DNA from: JAHFUA01 sp963808725
GTDB taxonomy: Bacteria > Acidobacteriota > Terriglobia > Terriglobales > Acidobacteriaceae
Direction of reading: 5' to 3'
Length of the DNA stretch: 64,000 nt
Assembly: GCA_963808725.1 (NCBI GenBank)
Contig: CAWEGO010000002.1
Span: forward strand, 186,001 to 250,000
Shown here: piece by piece, positions 1 through 8,673 of the stretch
Position numbering within the stretch: position 1 is the stretch's first letter
Layout: each line of letters starts with the position of its first letter
The notes under the pieces: model-generated
Databases searched by the model: none
Seen by the model: only the letters and a program-made list of their open reading frames with translations
What the model was told of the DNA's origin: nothing
Position numbers and translations under genes: made by a program

Positions 1-1757
1 CCTTTCACGTCCACCGTGATCTTGCGCGAGAGATCGCCGCGAGCCACGGCGGTGGTCACCTCGGCGATGTTGCGCACCTGGGCCGTCAGGTTGCCGGCCA
101 TGGAATTGACCGAGTCGGTAAGATCTTTCCACGTGCCCGCCACGCCCGGCACGTTGGCCTGGCCGCCGAGGCGGCCTTCGCTGCCGACTTCGCGCGCTAC
201 GCGAGTGACTTCTCCCGCGAAAGCGTTGAGCTGATCCACCATGGTGTTGATGGTCTCTTTCAGCAGCAAGATCTCGCCGCTGACGTTCACGGTGATCTTT
301 TTCGACAGGTTACCGCTGGCGATGGCCGTGGACACTTCCGCGATGTTACGCACCTGGCCGGTCAAATTGCTGGCCATAGAATTGACGGAGTCGGTGAGAT
401 CCTTCCATGTTCCCGCCACGCCGGGCACTTGCGCCTGGCCGCCAAGTTTGCCATCGGTGCCGACCTCGCGGGCCACACGCGTGACTTCCGACGCAAAGGA
501 CCGCAACTGGTCCACCATGGTGTTAATGGTGTCCTTGAGCTCGAGAATCTCGCCTTTCACGTCCACCGTGATTTTGCGCGAGAGATCGCCGCGGGCCACG
601 GCTGTGGATACTTCCGCGATGTTACGCACCTGGCCGGTCAAGTTGCTGGCCATGGAATTGACGGAATCGGTGAGGTCTTTCCACGTTCCCGCCACGCCGG
701 GCACTTGCGCCTGACCGCCCAGCTTGCCTTCGGTGCCGACCTCGCGGGCCACGCGGGTCACTTCTCCCGCGAAGGCGTTGAGCTGGTCGACCATGACGTT
801 GATCGTGTTCTTGAGCTCAAGAATCTCGCCCTTTACATCCACCGTGATCTTGCGCGACAAATCACCGCGGGCAACCGCCGCGGTCACCTCAGCAATGTTG
901 CGGACTTGGCCGGTCAGGTTGCCGGCCATGGAATTGACCGAGTCGGTAAGATCTTTCCACGTACCCGCCACCCCGGGCACGTTGGCTTGTCCGCCCAGCC
1001 GGCCTTCGGTTCCCACCTCGCGCGCGACGCGGGTCACCTCACCGGCAAAGCGGTTGAGCTGATCCACCATGGTGTTGAGAGTTTCCTTGAGCTGCAGGAT
1101 CTCGCCGCGCACATCCACCGTGATCTTGCGGGAGAGATCCCCGCTGGCAATGGCGGTAGCTACCTCGGCGATGTTGCGTACCTGGCCGGTGAGGTTGCTG
1201 GCCATGAAGTTCACGTTGTCGGTGAGGTCCTTCCACGTTCCGCCGACGCCGGGCACTTGCGCCTGGCCACCCAGTTTGCCTTCGGTGCCGACTTCGCGCG
1301 CCACGCGCGTCACCTCGCCGGCGAAGGCGTTGAGCTGGTCCACCATGGTATTGATGGTGTCCTTGAGTTCGAGAATTTCGCCTTTCACATCGACGGTGAT
1401 CTTGCGCGACAAGTCGCCGCGCGCCACCGCCGTGGTCACCTCGGCAATGTTGCGTACCTGTGAGGTGAGGTTTCCGGCCATGGCATTGACTGAATCGGTA
1501 AGATCCTTCCAGGTGCCGGCCACGCCCGGCACCACCGCCTGCCCGCCCAGTTTGCCGTCCGTACCCACCTCGCGGGCCACACGCGTCACCTCCGAGGCGA
1601 ATGACCGCAACTGGTCCACCATGGTGTTGATGGCCTCTTTGAGCTGGAGGATTTCGCCGCGCACGTCCACCGTAATCTTGCGGGAGAGATCGCCGCTGGC
1701 CACGGCCGTCGCCACTTCGGCGATGTTGCGCACCTGGCCCGTCAGGTTGCTGGCCAT
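1..1757 (-). repeat. tandem 276-bp repeats encoding HAMP units
   Basis: At least seven in-phase copies with exactly 276-bp spacing (Met codon of each unit at 1757, 1481, 1205, 929, 653, 377, 101). They are coding and keep frame. Reading N to C, units carry MASNL, MAGNL, MASNL, MAGNL, MASNL, MASNL, MAGNL, an almost regular alternation of two subtypes. The array continues past the left edge. Confidence 0.9.
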
Positions 1758-2405
1758 GGAATTGACCGAATCGGTAAGATCCTTCCAGGTGCCGGCGACG
1801 CCGGGCACCTGGGCCTGGCCGCCCAGCTTGCCGTCGGTGCCGACTTCGCGGGCCACGCGCATGACCTCAGCGGTGAACACGCCGAGTTGCTGAATCATCG
1901 TGTTCACGATGTCCGCCGACCGCAGGAACTCCCCTTCCAGAGGCCGTCCGTCCACATCCAGCCGCACCGTCTGCGTAAGATTTCCTTGCGCGACAGCGGC
2001 GATGGCACGCGTTACCTCTGTCGTTGGCCGAAGCAAGTCGTCAACCAGCGTGTTGACCGACACTTCCATCTCGCCCCAGGCCCCTCGGGACTGGTGAAAT
2101 CGTGCCCGCTCTCGAGTTGCCCCCTTCTTGCCGACAACCTGGCCAACGCGCTTGAGTTCTTGCGCTATTTGCTGATTGGCTGCGACGATCTCGTTAAACG
2201 TATCCGCGATTTTTCCTGCGAGGCCGACCCAGCTTCCCGGCAGGCGCACGGAAAAGTCACCGTCGCGCATGGTTTGCAGGCTCGCCAGTACGGCGACCAG
2301 TTCAGCGGGCCCGGGCTCCGGCCCGGAGGCTCCATAGTCCTGGAGATTCACCGCTAGGGATTCACCATTCGTAATCGCCACCGCGCCGCGATCACTTCTC
2401 TTCAT
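1..2405 (-). CDS. poly-HAMP sensor protein (probable hybrid histidine kinase), partial
   Basis: The reading frame starts at the ATG at 2405 (CAGGAG six bases upstream) and is open to the left edge, about 801 codons, so the C-terminus is missing. After a ~110-residue N-terminal region containing a first HAMP-like segment (RDGDFSVRLPG) comes another HAMP-like stretch and then a tandem array of near-identical 92-residue units (276 bp), seven of which start inside the window at Met codons 1757, 1481, 1205, 929, 653, 377 and 101. Each has a SGDLSRKITVDV core, a NTMVDQL helix and a VPGVAGTWKDLTDSVN helix. No membrane segment is visible. Such arrays are known from Nik1/Os-1-type (group III) hybrid kinases, where they sense osmotic stress and are followed by HisKA, HATPase and receiver domains; those are inferred to lie outside the window. 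Two receiver proteins lie just upstream on the same strand. Confidence 0.85.
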   Translation of the reverse strand, partial: MKRSDRGAVAITNGESLAVNLQDYGASGPEPGPAELVAVLASLQTMRDGDFSVRLPGSWVGLAGKIADTFNEIVAANQQIAQELKRVGQVVGKKGATRERARFHQSRGAWGEMEVSVNTLVDDLLRPTTEVTRAIAAVAQGNLTQTVRLDVDGRPLEGEFLRSADIVNTMIQQLGVFTAEVMRVAREVGTDGKLGGQAQVPGVAGTWKDLTDSVNSMASNLTGQVRNIAEVATAVASGDLSRKITVDVRGEILQLKEAINTMVDQLRSFASEVTRVAREVGTDGKLGGQAVVPGVAGTWKDLTDSVNAMAGNLTSQVRNIAEVTTAVARGDLSRKITVDVKGEILELKDTINTMVDQLNAFAGEVTRVAREVGTEGKLGGQAQVPGVGGTWKDLTDNVNFMASNLTGQVRNIAEVATAIASGDLSRKITVDVRGEILQLKETLNTMVDQLNRFAGEVTRVAREVGTEGRLGGQANVPGVAGTWKDLTDSVNSMAGNLTGQVRNIAEVTAAVARGDLSRKITVDVKGEILELKNTINVMVDQLNAFAGEVTRVAREVGTEGKLGGQAQVPGVAGTWKDLTDSVNSMASNLTGQVRNIAEVSTAVARGDLSRKITVDVKGEILELKDTINTMVDQLRSFASEVTRVAREVGTDGKLGGQAQVPGVAGTWKDLTDSVNSMASNLTGQVRNIAEVSTAIASGNLSKKITVNVSGEILLLKETINTMVDQLNAFAGEVTRVAREVGSEGRLGGQANVPGVAGTWKDLTDSVNSMAGNLTAQVRNIAEVTTAVARGDLSRKITVDVK

Positions 2406-2697
2406 ACTGGTCTCCTGAACCGTCAAATCCAGCCGTCGCACGCCTGAAACGTATTCGCGTAGCAGATCTTTGGTACCGGTCGGGAAGCCGGTGCCCAGGG
2501 GCATGTGCCGCGCGCAATGTTGGAATTCTTACCATAGAAGGCAATTCCTCGCCCTACAGTGTTTACTGTATGGATAATGGAGAGCATCCTTCAGCCGACC
2601 GTCGCGATCAATGGGTTCTGAAATGCAATGTGGAAAATCCGTCCGGGGGAGGACCAGAGCTTCTTATGTTCCATGTCGCGGTTTCAGCTTCGCGAGG

Positions 2698-3207
2698 CTA
2701 TGCTCGAGCTTGGACAATCAACTGTCTCTCATGCAAACGCCCGGATGGCCGCACCGCTGACCCTCTCAGGATCCCGTGCGTGCACGCCTCATGCTCGAGA
2801 GTGTCCTCGAGCGTGGCGAGCAGTTCTTCCCGCGGAGCGGCCTTCGAACAAATCGCGTCTACCCAACGACGAACCGCCTGCGGAATGCGGATGCTGCTCG
2901 AATACAAGATCACAGGAAGCTCGGGATGCCGGCCTTTGATCAATGCAGCCAGCATGCCGCCATCAATCTCGGGCATCTCATAGTCCAGGATGGCCACATC
3001 GGCCGCTTGTGACGACAGGTGATCGAGCGCCTCATGGGGGGAACAAGTGGCATGCACTTCGAAGCCAAGGCTCTCAAAAATTGTCTTGTAGAGCGCGAGC
3101 AGCGGCCTGCAATCGTCCACCCACAGTAATTTCTGACCCCTCTCAGGCCGGGAAGGGGCGATCTTTACCAGCGCATCAACCACTGCCCGGGACTTGTCGT
3201 GAAGCAT
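2698..3207 (-). CDS. single-domain response regulator (receiver only)
   Basis: A 169-residue protein with one CheY-like receiver: acidic pair D31-D32 (LLWVDDCRP), phospho-acceptor D75 (AILDYEMP), and a conserved-type lysine in AICSKAAP. No output domain follows; the last ~35 residues are basic and unassigned. The start at 3207 is chosen because AGGAG lies eight bases upstream. The longer 362-residue frame that begins at 3786 is an artefact of a frameshift in the neighbouring receiver gene. It is upstream of and in the same direction as the poly-HAMP gene and could be its phosphotransfer partner (inference). Confidence 0.8.
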   Translation of the reverse strand: MLHDKSRAVVDALVKIAPSRPERGQKLLWVDDCRPLLALYKTIFESLGFEVHATCSPHEALDHLSSQAADVAILDYEMPEIDGGMLAALIKGRHPELPVILYSSSIRIPQAVRRWVDAICSKAAPREELLATLEDTLEHEACTHGILRGSAVRPSGRLHERQLIVQARA

Positions 3208-3365
3208 GCTCTCGGCTCCTGGCATGCAAGGTAAGTCACACCCGCTTCTCCGAACAATAGGGAAAACCCTGTATATAGACAACGAGCATTCGGTAAGGCA
3301 CGACACCGTGTTCGGTGAGATGGAACTGTGCGGCAGCGTCCGCCCGGTGGCAAGTTTTTCACACC

Positions 3366-3756
3366 TCAATTGGAGGTGGAGAAGAACGTATCCCCGCGCA
3401 GAAGCGTCTCGATACACGAGACCACCTGATTCAGATCCTCTTTTGGAGAGCGCGCCGGTGACACCGGCGTCGCGCGCCAGATCGACCAATTGAGCGGAGA
3501 AACAGATTGTGCAAAGCAGGATCTGGGTCCTGGAGGAGAATTTGGTAATTTGGCGCGCCACCTCGATTCCGTTCATGCCGGGCATCAGAAAATCAAGGAC
3601 GACCACGTCTGGAGTTAGCTGTTGCGCCTTGCACACCGCATCTTCTCCGTCGGCAGCTTCCCCGCAGACTTCCCATCCCAGGTGTTCGCCGAGCAGCCGG
3701 CGAAGACACTGCCGAATGATCGGGCTGTCATCCGCGATTAGAATCCGCGTCGCCAC
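3366..3756 (-). pseudogene. single-domain response regulator split by a 1-nt insertion
   Basis: The frame starts at GTG 3756 (GGAGG 11 bases upstream; an in-frame start at 3786 is possible) and encodes a clear receiver (RILIADDSP, D55 in VVLDFLMP). At the T4 run 3441-3444 (AAAA on the coding strand) the receiver reading breaks. Removing one A restores ALSKEDLNQVVSCIETLL and ends in FFSTSN with a TGA at 3368-3366, giving a normal 129-residue receiver. As written, the frame instead runs on into the next gene and makes a spurious 362-residue double receiver. This is either a homopolymer sequencing error or a recent inactivation. Confidence 0.75.
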
Positions 3757-3921
3757 AAGATCAAATCCCTCCGAGGCCAGTTCCACGAGAAAATACTAAT
3801 GGCGGGGATCCAGCCGTCTCAATACGTCCGTTGCTGTAGTTTTGTGGAAAGATTCGATCGCAGGCCGAACGCCAGGTCCGACAGAAAACCAGCCTGCCCA
3901 GTGAGGCGCAGCATATAACAC

Positions 3922-3963
3922 GAACGGGAGACGCACCAACCGCCTCCCGTTCCGTTCGGGAGG
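3922..3963 (-). terminator. possible terminator hairpins downstream of csbD
   Basis: Two overlapping stem-loops lie just after the csbD stop: a 9-bp perfect stem 3922-3930/3944-3952 with a 13-nt loop, and a 7-bp stem 3943-3949/3957-3963 with a 7-nt loop. They share one arm and so exclude each other. No T-run follows on the minus strand, so intrinsic termination is uncertain. Confidence 0.4.
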
Positions 3964-3968
3964 AGTCG

Positions 3969-4199
3969 CTAGCTCGCTTTGCGTTTTTCGACGTCCATCT
4001 CTTCGTCCGAACCCATCCACTCATCCACTTGCTTCTGAGCCTCGCTCTTTGCGATGCCGTATCTTTCCTGGATTTTGCCAATCAGTTGCTCGCTCTGTCC
4101 GTTGATCATCGTGACGTTGTCATCCGTCAACTTGCCCCAGCGCTCCTTGATCGAGCCTTTCACCTGCTTCCACTTGCCCTGCAGTTGATCCGAGTTCAT
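3969..4199 (-). CDS. csbD: CsbD family stress protein
   Basis: A 76-residue soluble protein with the CsbD signature pattern: an N-terminal QLQGKWKQVKGSIKERWGKL segment, a central GQSEQLIGKIQERYGI segment and a charged C-terminus. The start at 4199 has GGAGGG upstream (spacing 6); the frame extends further upstream but without a site. CsbD proteins are small hydrophilic proteins induced by general stress (sigma-B dependent in Bacillus); the molecular role is unknown. A 20-base motif ~77 bases upstream recurs at 5517-5536, also on this strand. Confidence 0.9.
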   Translation of the reverse strand: MNSDQLQGKWKQVKGSIKERWGKLTDDNVTMINGQSEQLIGKIQERYGIAKSEAQKQVDEWMGSDEEMDVEKRKAS

Positions 4200-4275
4200 C
4201 GTATTCCCTCCTGAAATGATTGACTCCGCTTCCGATACTAAGTGGGCACGGTCGATAAATCGATCAGGACAACTT

Positions 4276-4295
4276 TGTACGGCTCGCGGAAAAAT
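4276..4295 (-). promoter_or_regulatory. shared upstream motif, copy 1
   Basis: The 20-base stretch matches 5517-5536 at 18 of 20 positions, with weaker similarity extending about 11 bases further. It lies 77-96 bases upstream of the csbD start and on the same strand. It could be a promoter or activator site common to a stress response. Function inferred only from position and recurrence. Confidence 0.4.
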
Positions 4296-4337
4296 CACTC
4301 ACTAACCACGCGAAGGCAATACCAGTTATTGCCGGGC

Positions 4338-5000
4338 CTAGTCGGCGCACTGCCCGCGGCGCCTTGCGTGATACCTTTGTGCGATGTGCTTGATGTAGGC
4401 CTGTAGGCCCGGTGAAGAATCTTTCAATCCCCGCGACGAGATCTGGTGCTCGCCAGCATAATAGGCGGCGGCTATTAATCGAGGGTCTCGGTTGAACTTC
4501 TGGCTGAGCCAGGCGAGGTAGGCAACTCCGCCGCGGATGTTTTCCTCCGCGCGAAATCGGTTGCGCACACCGAACCGTGTAGCCGTCTCCGGCATCAATT
4601 GCATCAGCCCGGCTGCTCCTTTCCTGGAAATCGCGTGAGGATTCCACCCGGATTCCTGGTCGATGATGGCGTCCACTAGCTCCACCGGCACTCCGTAGAC
4701 GTGGGCGTAATAGTCCGCCCAATACTCCCACTCTTCTCGCCGCTGGAGCATGTCGGGGCGGATATCGGCCGCTATCGCGCCGGCTTCTCGGGCCCGGTGC
4801 CTCAGCTTGTCGGTTGCTGGAGCGACGTCAGCGGCGGCATCGTTGAGCGTGTGGGCGGTTTTGTTGGCCGCTTGGCCGCCAGCCTCGGCAGTCTCATGCG
4901 CAGTTTCCTTGAGAGTCTGGACGGCACCCTGGCCATAAGGCCAGGAACCGAATAACAGCAGAGCAAGGACCGCCAGCGCTACTGTTGCGCTACTCTTCAT
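4338..5000 (-). CDS. lytic transglycosylase (SLT domain), membrane-anchored or exported
   Basis: A 220-residue protein. Residues 5-25 are a hydrophobic signal/anchor (VALAVLALLLFGSW). Residues ~28-75 are Ala-rich and helical (KETAHETAEAGGQAANKT). From ~100 to the end is a soluble lytic transglycosylase/lysozyme-like domain: catalytic-type Glu116 in IIDQESGWNP, then AAGLMQLMPETA, GVAYLAWLSQKFN and AAYYAGE. It would cleave peptidoglycan glycan strands. The start chosen is ATG 5000; a GTG at 5009 gives three more residues. The frame is open to 5165 but the upstream part shows no signal-peptide logic. Confidence 0.88.
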   Translation of the reverse strand: MKSSATVALAVLALLLFGSWPYGQGAVQTLKETAHETAEAGGQAANKTAHTLNDAAADVAPATDKLRHRAREAGAIAADIRPDMLQRREEWEYWADYYAHVYGVPVELVDAIIDQESGWNPHAISRKGAAGLMQLMPETATRFGVRNRFRAEENIRGGVAYLAWLSQKFNRDPRLIAAAYYAGEHQISSRGLKDSSPGLQAYIKHIAQRYHARRRGQCAD

Positions 5001-5164
5001 TTTTTCCACGTCACTTTCCGTCCTCCTTGCATCCGGACAAACATTTCCCACCACTGCCTGTGGACGAAGTGTAGGAAGTGAAAGCGGTAGCGACGCGCGG
5101 GATTTCCTTTGATGCGCGGCTCCGGGTGCAGGTGGCCTTGCGCCAGAACGGCTACCGCAAACCA

Positions 5165-5422
5165 CTAGCTCGCAATTTCCGAGTGAACCAACTTGTCACG
5201 ATACAAGCCGCGTTCCGGCAGGTACGTCCGCTCATAGGTAAGCCGGAACCAAACCTCACACTTGAGAGCGACACTCCACAGAAAACGTGTCACGGTGTAG
5301 TAAGTCGGATTCATGGTCCGCATCCTCTGGGAAATCTCCGCTTGCATTTTGTATGCCGCGTCGCGGAAACAATCGATAACTGTAGGTGAGGCAATCGCAT
5401 ACTTGCCGGGGACGTTTGACAA
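5165..5422 (-). CDS. hypothetical small protein
   Basis: An 85-codon frame beginning with TTG at 5422; weak Shine-Dalgarno. The product has aromatic-rich segments (NPTYYTVTRFLWSVALKCEVWFRL) and no family I recognise. The only supporting context is a 20-base motif at 5517-5536 upstream in the same orientation as a near-copy upstream of csbD. If this frame is not real, 5001-5677 is a ~680-bp stretch without a gene. It could also be a non-coding upstream region of the lytic transglycosylase. Confidence 0.3.
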   Translation of the reverse strand: MSNVPGKYAIASPTVIDCFRDAAYKMQAEISQRMRTMNPTYYTVTRFLWSVALKCEVWFRLTYERTYLPERGLYRDKLVHSEIAS

Positions 5423-5516
5423 GGACGGGAAGCAGCGATGGAATTTCTTACCTGTCGATCCACTCCGTTTCCCAGCAGCTTGGGGCGGATCCGCTAGCTA
5501 TTGATAAGGTGAACTA

Positions 5517-5536
5517 TGTACGGCCCGCGGAAAGAT
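5517..5536 (-). promoter_or_regulatory. shared upstream motif, copy 2
   Basis: Near-copy (18/20) of 4276-4295, in the same orientation. It sits ~95 bases upstream of the small frame 5165-5422 and also in the leader of the plus-strand response regulator at 5678, so which gene it serves is unresolved. Confidence 0.4.
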
Positions 5537-5677
5537 AATTCTTCGCATAGTTCCAGCCCAGAGACAACTCGTATCTGCCGGCTTCATCCTATTGGTCAGC
5601 ACGACACGAGAGTGTTCGCGCCCGAGGGTGAAACGCCCGGCCTCAGAGGCTTTGCCTGTGAGCGTCAGAGTTTTTTC

Positions 5678-6388
5678 ATGCCTAACTTTCGCATCCTCAT
5701 CGCCGATGATCACGAAATTGTGCGGCAAGGTGTGCGTTCGTTGCTCGAATCCCATCCCGGATGGGAGGTGTGCGGCGAGGCTGTGGACGGGTGGGAGACG
5801 GTACGCAAGGTGGAGCAACTGAAGCCTGACCTGGTGACCCTCGATATCGGGATGCCGAACCTGAATGGCTTAGACGCGGCCCGCCAGATCCTGGGTCACA
5901 ACTCCAAGATGCGCATTCTCTTTCTGACACTCTATGAGACGGAGCAGGTCGCTAAAACGGCCATCGGGCTGGGGGCGAAGGGCTTGGTTCTCAAGTCCGA
6001 AGCGGCTCGGGATTTGGTAGTGGCGGTCGAGGCAATTGAGCGCAATTCGACTTATTTTGGTCCGCGGACGGATCAGGCCGGCTTTGGCACGGACCTCCGA
6101 GGAGACCGTCATCCAAGGGAAAAGGCGGCGTTGACCCGGCGCGAAAGGCAGGTCGTCCAACTCCTGGCGGAGGGCAGGAGCAGCAAGGAAGTGGCTGCTC
6201 TACTCAATCTGAGCGTGAAAACCGCGGAAACTCATCGCGGCAATATCATGAGCAAGCTGGGTTTGCACTCCGTCAGCGAATTAGTTTTGTATGCGGTGCG
6301 CAACAATATTGTTCAAGCGGTTAACCCCGCATCTCCGTCTGGTCCCGCTCCCACTTCCGAGGTGGGCAGCGAGGATCCCTCTTCTTGA
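5678..6388 (+). CDS. NarL/FixJ-type response regulator (receiver + LuxR HTH)
   Basis: A 236-residue two-domain regulator. The receiver spans residues 4-120 (RILIADDHEIVRQ, phospho-acceptor D56 in LVTLDIGMP, K in GLVLKSEAARD). The LuxR/GerE helix-turn-helix is at ~155-215 (LTRRERQVVQLLAEGRSSK, then VKTAETHRGNIMSKL). A Pro/Ser tail follows. The ATG at 5678 starts directly before the receiver; the ~54 in-frame codons upstream are not receiver-like. No cognate kinase is adjacent. It strongly resembles the receiver at 3366-3756 (GWEVCGEA.DG), suggesting duplication. Confidence 0.9.
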   Translation: MPNFRILIADDHEIVRQGVRSLLESHPGWEVCGEAVDGWETVRKVEQLKPDLVTLDIGMPNLNGLDAARQILGHNSKMRILFLTLYETEQVAKTAIGLGAKGLVLKSEAARDLVVAVEAIERNSTYFGPRTDQAGFGTDLRGDRHPREKAALTRRERQVVQLLAEGRSSKEVAALLNLSVKTAETHRGNIMSKLGLHSVSELVLYAVRNNIVQAVNPASPSGPAPTSEVGSEDPSS

Positions 6389-6532
6389 ATTGGAACGCAA
6401 TCACTCTGTGCATCGGGTGTTTGGTGTATTAGTGGCGGCACGAGGCTGTAATGGCACAAGAAAACATTTTCGCAGGCTACGAGCGCGACCACGGCTTTCT
6501 GCATCTCAGTTTCGCGGGCAACGAGTCTAACG

Positions 6533-7291
6533 ATGGCGTCAAGAATATTCCAACCGGCTAGCACGCTGCTCCCTGGAGAGCGCACGAATTGCGAAGGCAA
6601 GCCGGTGCGGAATCGTATCCTGCTTGCGCTCCCGGATGCTGAATTTGAGGCCTTACGTCCTCTCTTGAGTGCGGTGGAGTTGCCCCGCCACACCATCCTT
6701 CACGAACCGGGAGAGAAGCTGGAGTTTGCCTACTTCCTGAACCGCGGCTTGGTTTCCCTGATGGTGGCGACCCGAGAGGGCAAGACGGTTGAAGTCGGCG
6801 TGGTGGGCAACGAGGGTTTGGTTGGCATGCCGGCTGTAGTCGGTTTAGACCGAAGCCCCCACCGCGCGATCGTGCAAATCCCGGGGGACGGATTCCGGCT
6901 TCGGGCTGATGCCCTGTGCGGCGTCTTGCCGTCAATGCCGCAGTTCCAGTGGATAGCGAGCCGGCAGGCCGTGATTCAGGGCTTGCAAGCAGCGCAATCC
7001 GCCGCGTGCAATCGCCTCCACGGAATCGAGAAGCGGCTGGCCCGCTGGTTACTGATCATGCAGGACCGGATGGACAATAGTTCGCTTTCCATCACGCACG
7101 ATTTTCTGGCAACCATGCTGGGGACGGACAGGCCGAGCGTAAGCCTGGCCGCCAGCCTTCTTCAACGAAAAGGGGCCATCGGGTACACCCGCGGTGTCGT
7201 GCATATCCTGAGCCGGGAGAAAATCGAGGAAGCGGCCTGCGAATGCTACAAGGTCATGCAACAGTTCGACAGCGCTCTTCTGCTGAAGTAG
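6533..7291 (+). CDS. Crp/Fnr family transcriptional regulator
   Basis: 252 residues: an N-terminal cyclic-nucleotide-binding-like beta-roll (~30-150; LPRHTILHEPGEKLEFAYFL, GVVGNEGLVGMPAVVG) and a C-terminal winged helix (~170-235; RLARWLLIMQDR, DFLATMLGTDRPSVSLAASL as the HTH). The canonical cAMP-contact RxS motif is not evident and no Fe-S cysteine cluster is seen, so the ligand is unknown. This type, with a degenerate effector pocket, is abundant in Acidobacteriota. Convergent with the nucleotidyltransferase gene. Confidence 0.88.
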   Translation: MASRIFQPASTLLPGERTNCEGKPVRNRILLALPDAEFEALRPLLSAVELPRHTILHEPGEKLEFAYFLNRGLVSLMVATREGKTVEVGVVGNEGLVGMPAVVGLDRSPHRAIVQIPGDGFRLRADALCGVLPSMPQFQWIASRQAVIQGLQAAQSAACNRLHGIEKRLARWLLIMQDRMDNSSLSITHDFLATMLGTDRPSVSLAASLLQRKGAIGYTRGVVHILSREKIEEAACECYKVMQQFDSALLLK

Positions 7292-7342
7292 CGGCGGAAC
7301 AGTATTCCGTCGTGTTATTGGGCATTCCCTCAAATTACGAGC

Positions 7343-8449
7343 CTACCACAGCCCCTTATCAGACCCTGTCAGGTGATAAGCGACCAGGGCAGAGACTGCC
7401 AAGGGCGGCAGCAGGGGAAGGCGTACCAGAGCGCGCAAATCGCGATGCACTCCGGCCTGCAGGCATTGCGCGCCGTAGAAACCCGCCGCGGAAAGCTTCG
7501 ACATACGCAAAAAGCCGCCTTTGAACTGGAGGCCAGTCGCGGCTCTTGATGCGGAGGCCATAACCGCTTGGGGCAGGGCCATGGATCCGCCATAAGCCTC
7601 GAGGTAACTCCGGATCAGGCAAAGAAAGGTCGCAACCCCTGGCCAAATGCCCGCCAGATCAGCGGCTCTTCTGAGCTCGTTAAAATCGACCGTTTCAGTG
7701 CGCAACAGCGAGGCAACATCGATCATGTCGCACAAACGAAAATAAAAGTGCCGATAGACTCTCTGCAAGGTTGAGATCACCAGACGTTCCTCCGGGGCCG
7801 GGACATAAAACTGGCGTCCTCCCACCGCTTTCGCAGTTCGGCGCTCGATGACTCTCCTTGCCATCTTTTCGTGTTCGCCAGTTTGGCCCAAGAACTGGAC
7901 GTGGATCTCGACCAGTTCCGGAAGGCCGACAACTTTGAAATTCCATTTATTTGCCAGGCGATCTCCCCAGCTACGCGCCACCGGACAAGCACGGAACTCC
8001 GCGAGCATAATTTCCTGGACGCGGCGGTGGTCGGCGGTGGTGTAAAGATCGAGGTCGGAACCGAGATCGGGCCAGTGGTCCAGCGACTTGATAACCGCAA
8101 TCTCGCAACCGTGCGATTCCAGGGCCTGGCAAATTAGCTGCAGGAATCCGACGGCACGCTCGATGCGCGCCCGCTCCGCCGCCAAAGAAGGTGCGCACCT
8201 TTCCGCAAACTCATGGTCGCCGAGCGCGGTCGCCGCATTTTGCAGCACGGCAACGGAGCGCATCACCACATGGTTGGAGTTTGCCAGCTCAAGAAATTCC
8301 TCCCACTGCGGGCGATTGAGGCCAGCAACATATCGTAAATCGCCGCGGATGTGCTCCAGGTCGGGCTGATGATCGTTGGCACAATGCGCAGGGATCAGTA
8401 CCCTCGCAAGCGTGTCCATGAGCCGGGCGGGATTAGACTCGGCGTTCAC
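7343..8449 (-). CDS. NTP_transf_5-type nucleotidyltransferase family protein
   Basis: 368 residues from GTG 8449 (GGAG seven bases upstream; the frame itself opens at a TTG at 8464). The nucleotidyltransferase core is IAVIKSLDHWPDLGSDLDLYT, with the GSDLDLY acidic motif that binds metal; downstream come VEIHVQFLG and a helical region. This family (uncharacterised nucleotidyltransferase) sits typically in exopolysaccharide clusters, where it may modify a sugar or lipid intermediate; substrate unknown. It stands at the left border of the glycan locus, diverging from the pyrophosphorylase-like gene. Confidence 0.75.
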   Translation of the reverse strand: MNAESNPARLMDTLARVLIPAHCANDHQPDLEHIRGDLRYVAGLNRPQWEEFLELANSNHVVMRSVAVLQNAATALGDHEFAERCAPSLAAERARIERAVGFLQLICQALESHGCEIAVIKSLDHWPDLGSDLDLYTTADHRRVQEIMLAEFRACPVARSWGDRLANKWNFKVVGLPELVEIHVQFLGQTGEHEKMARRVIERRTAKAVGGRQFYVPAPEERLVISTLQRVYRHFYFRLCDMIDVASLLRTETVDFNELRRAADLAGIWPGVATFLCLIRSYLEAYGGSMALPQAVMASASRAATGLQFKGGFLRMSKLSAAGFYGAQCLQAGVHRDLRALVRLPLLPPLAVSALVAYHLTGSDKGLW

Positions 8450-8673
8450 CGTTCCGCTCCTCAAACTGTGACCCCGCTTTGATGTCGGCAGTGCGGCGCC
8501 GGTTTTGTCGGATCACTAAATACAGCAAACACCGTAGGAAATTCGGAGCAGCGGATTGGCGTAATCGCCAGTGACATCCGAGTTTGCTGCGTCTGCAACC
8601 GCTTCCCGTCGGTAGCCTTGACAACATCTTCGCCACACCGGTCATCGAAGCTACGCATTGAGGGAGCCTTAGA

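Noticed and set aside
241..1893. Long plus-strand frames rich in Ser/Thr/Arg over the left end
   Set aside because: They repeat with the 276-bp period and are the antisense shadow of the poly-HAMP gene, whose minus frame has perfect HAMP motifs and a ribosome site.
1..1893. CRISPR-like or non-coding tandem repeat
   Set aside because: The period is 276 bp, in frame, with protein-level conservation and no spacer structure.
2698..3786. A 362-residue double-receiver response regulator
   Set aside because: The linker between receivers is frameshifted nonsense; removing one base at 3441-3444 gives two normal single receivers, the second with its own ribosome site.
7295..7309. CGGAA/TTCCG hairpin between convergent genes as a terminator
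   Set aside because: Only 5 bp of stem with no T-run on either strand.
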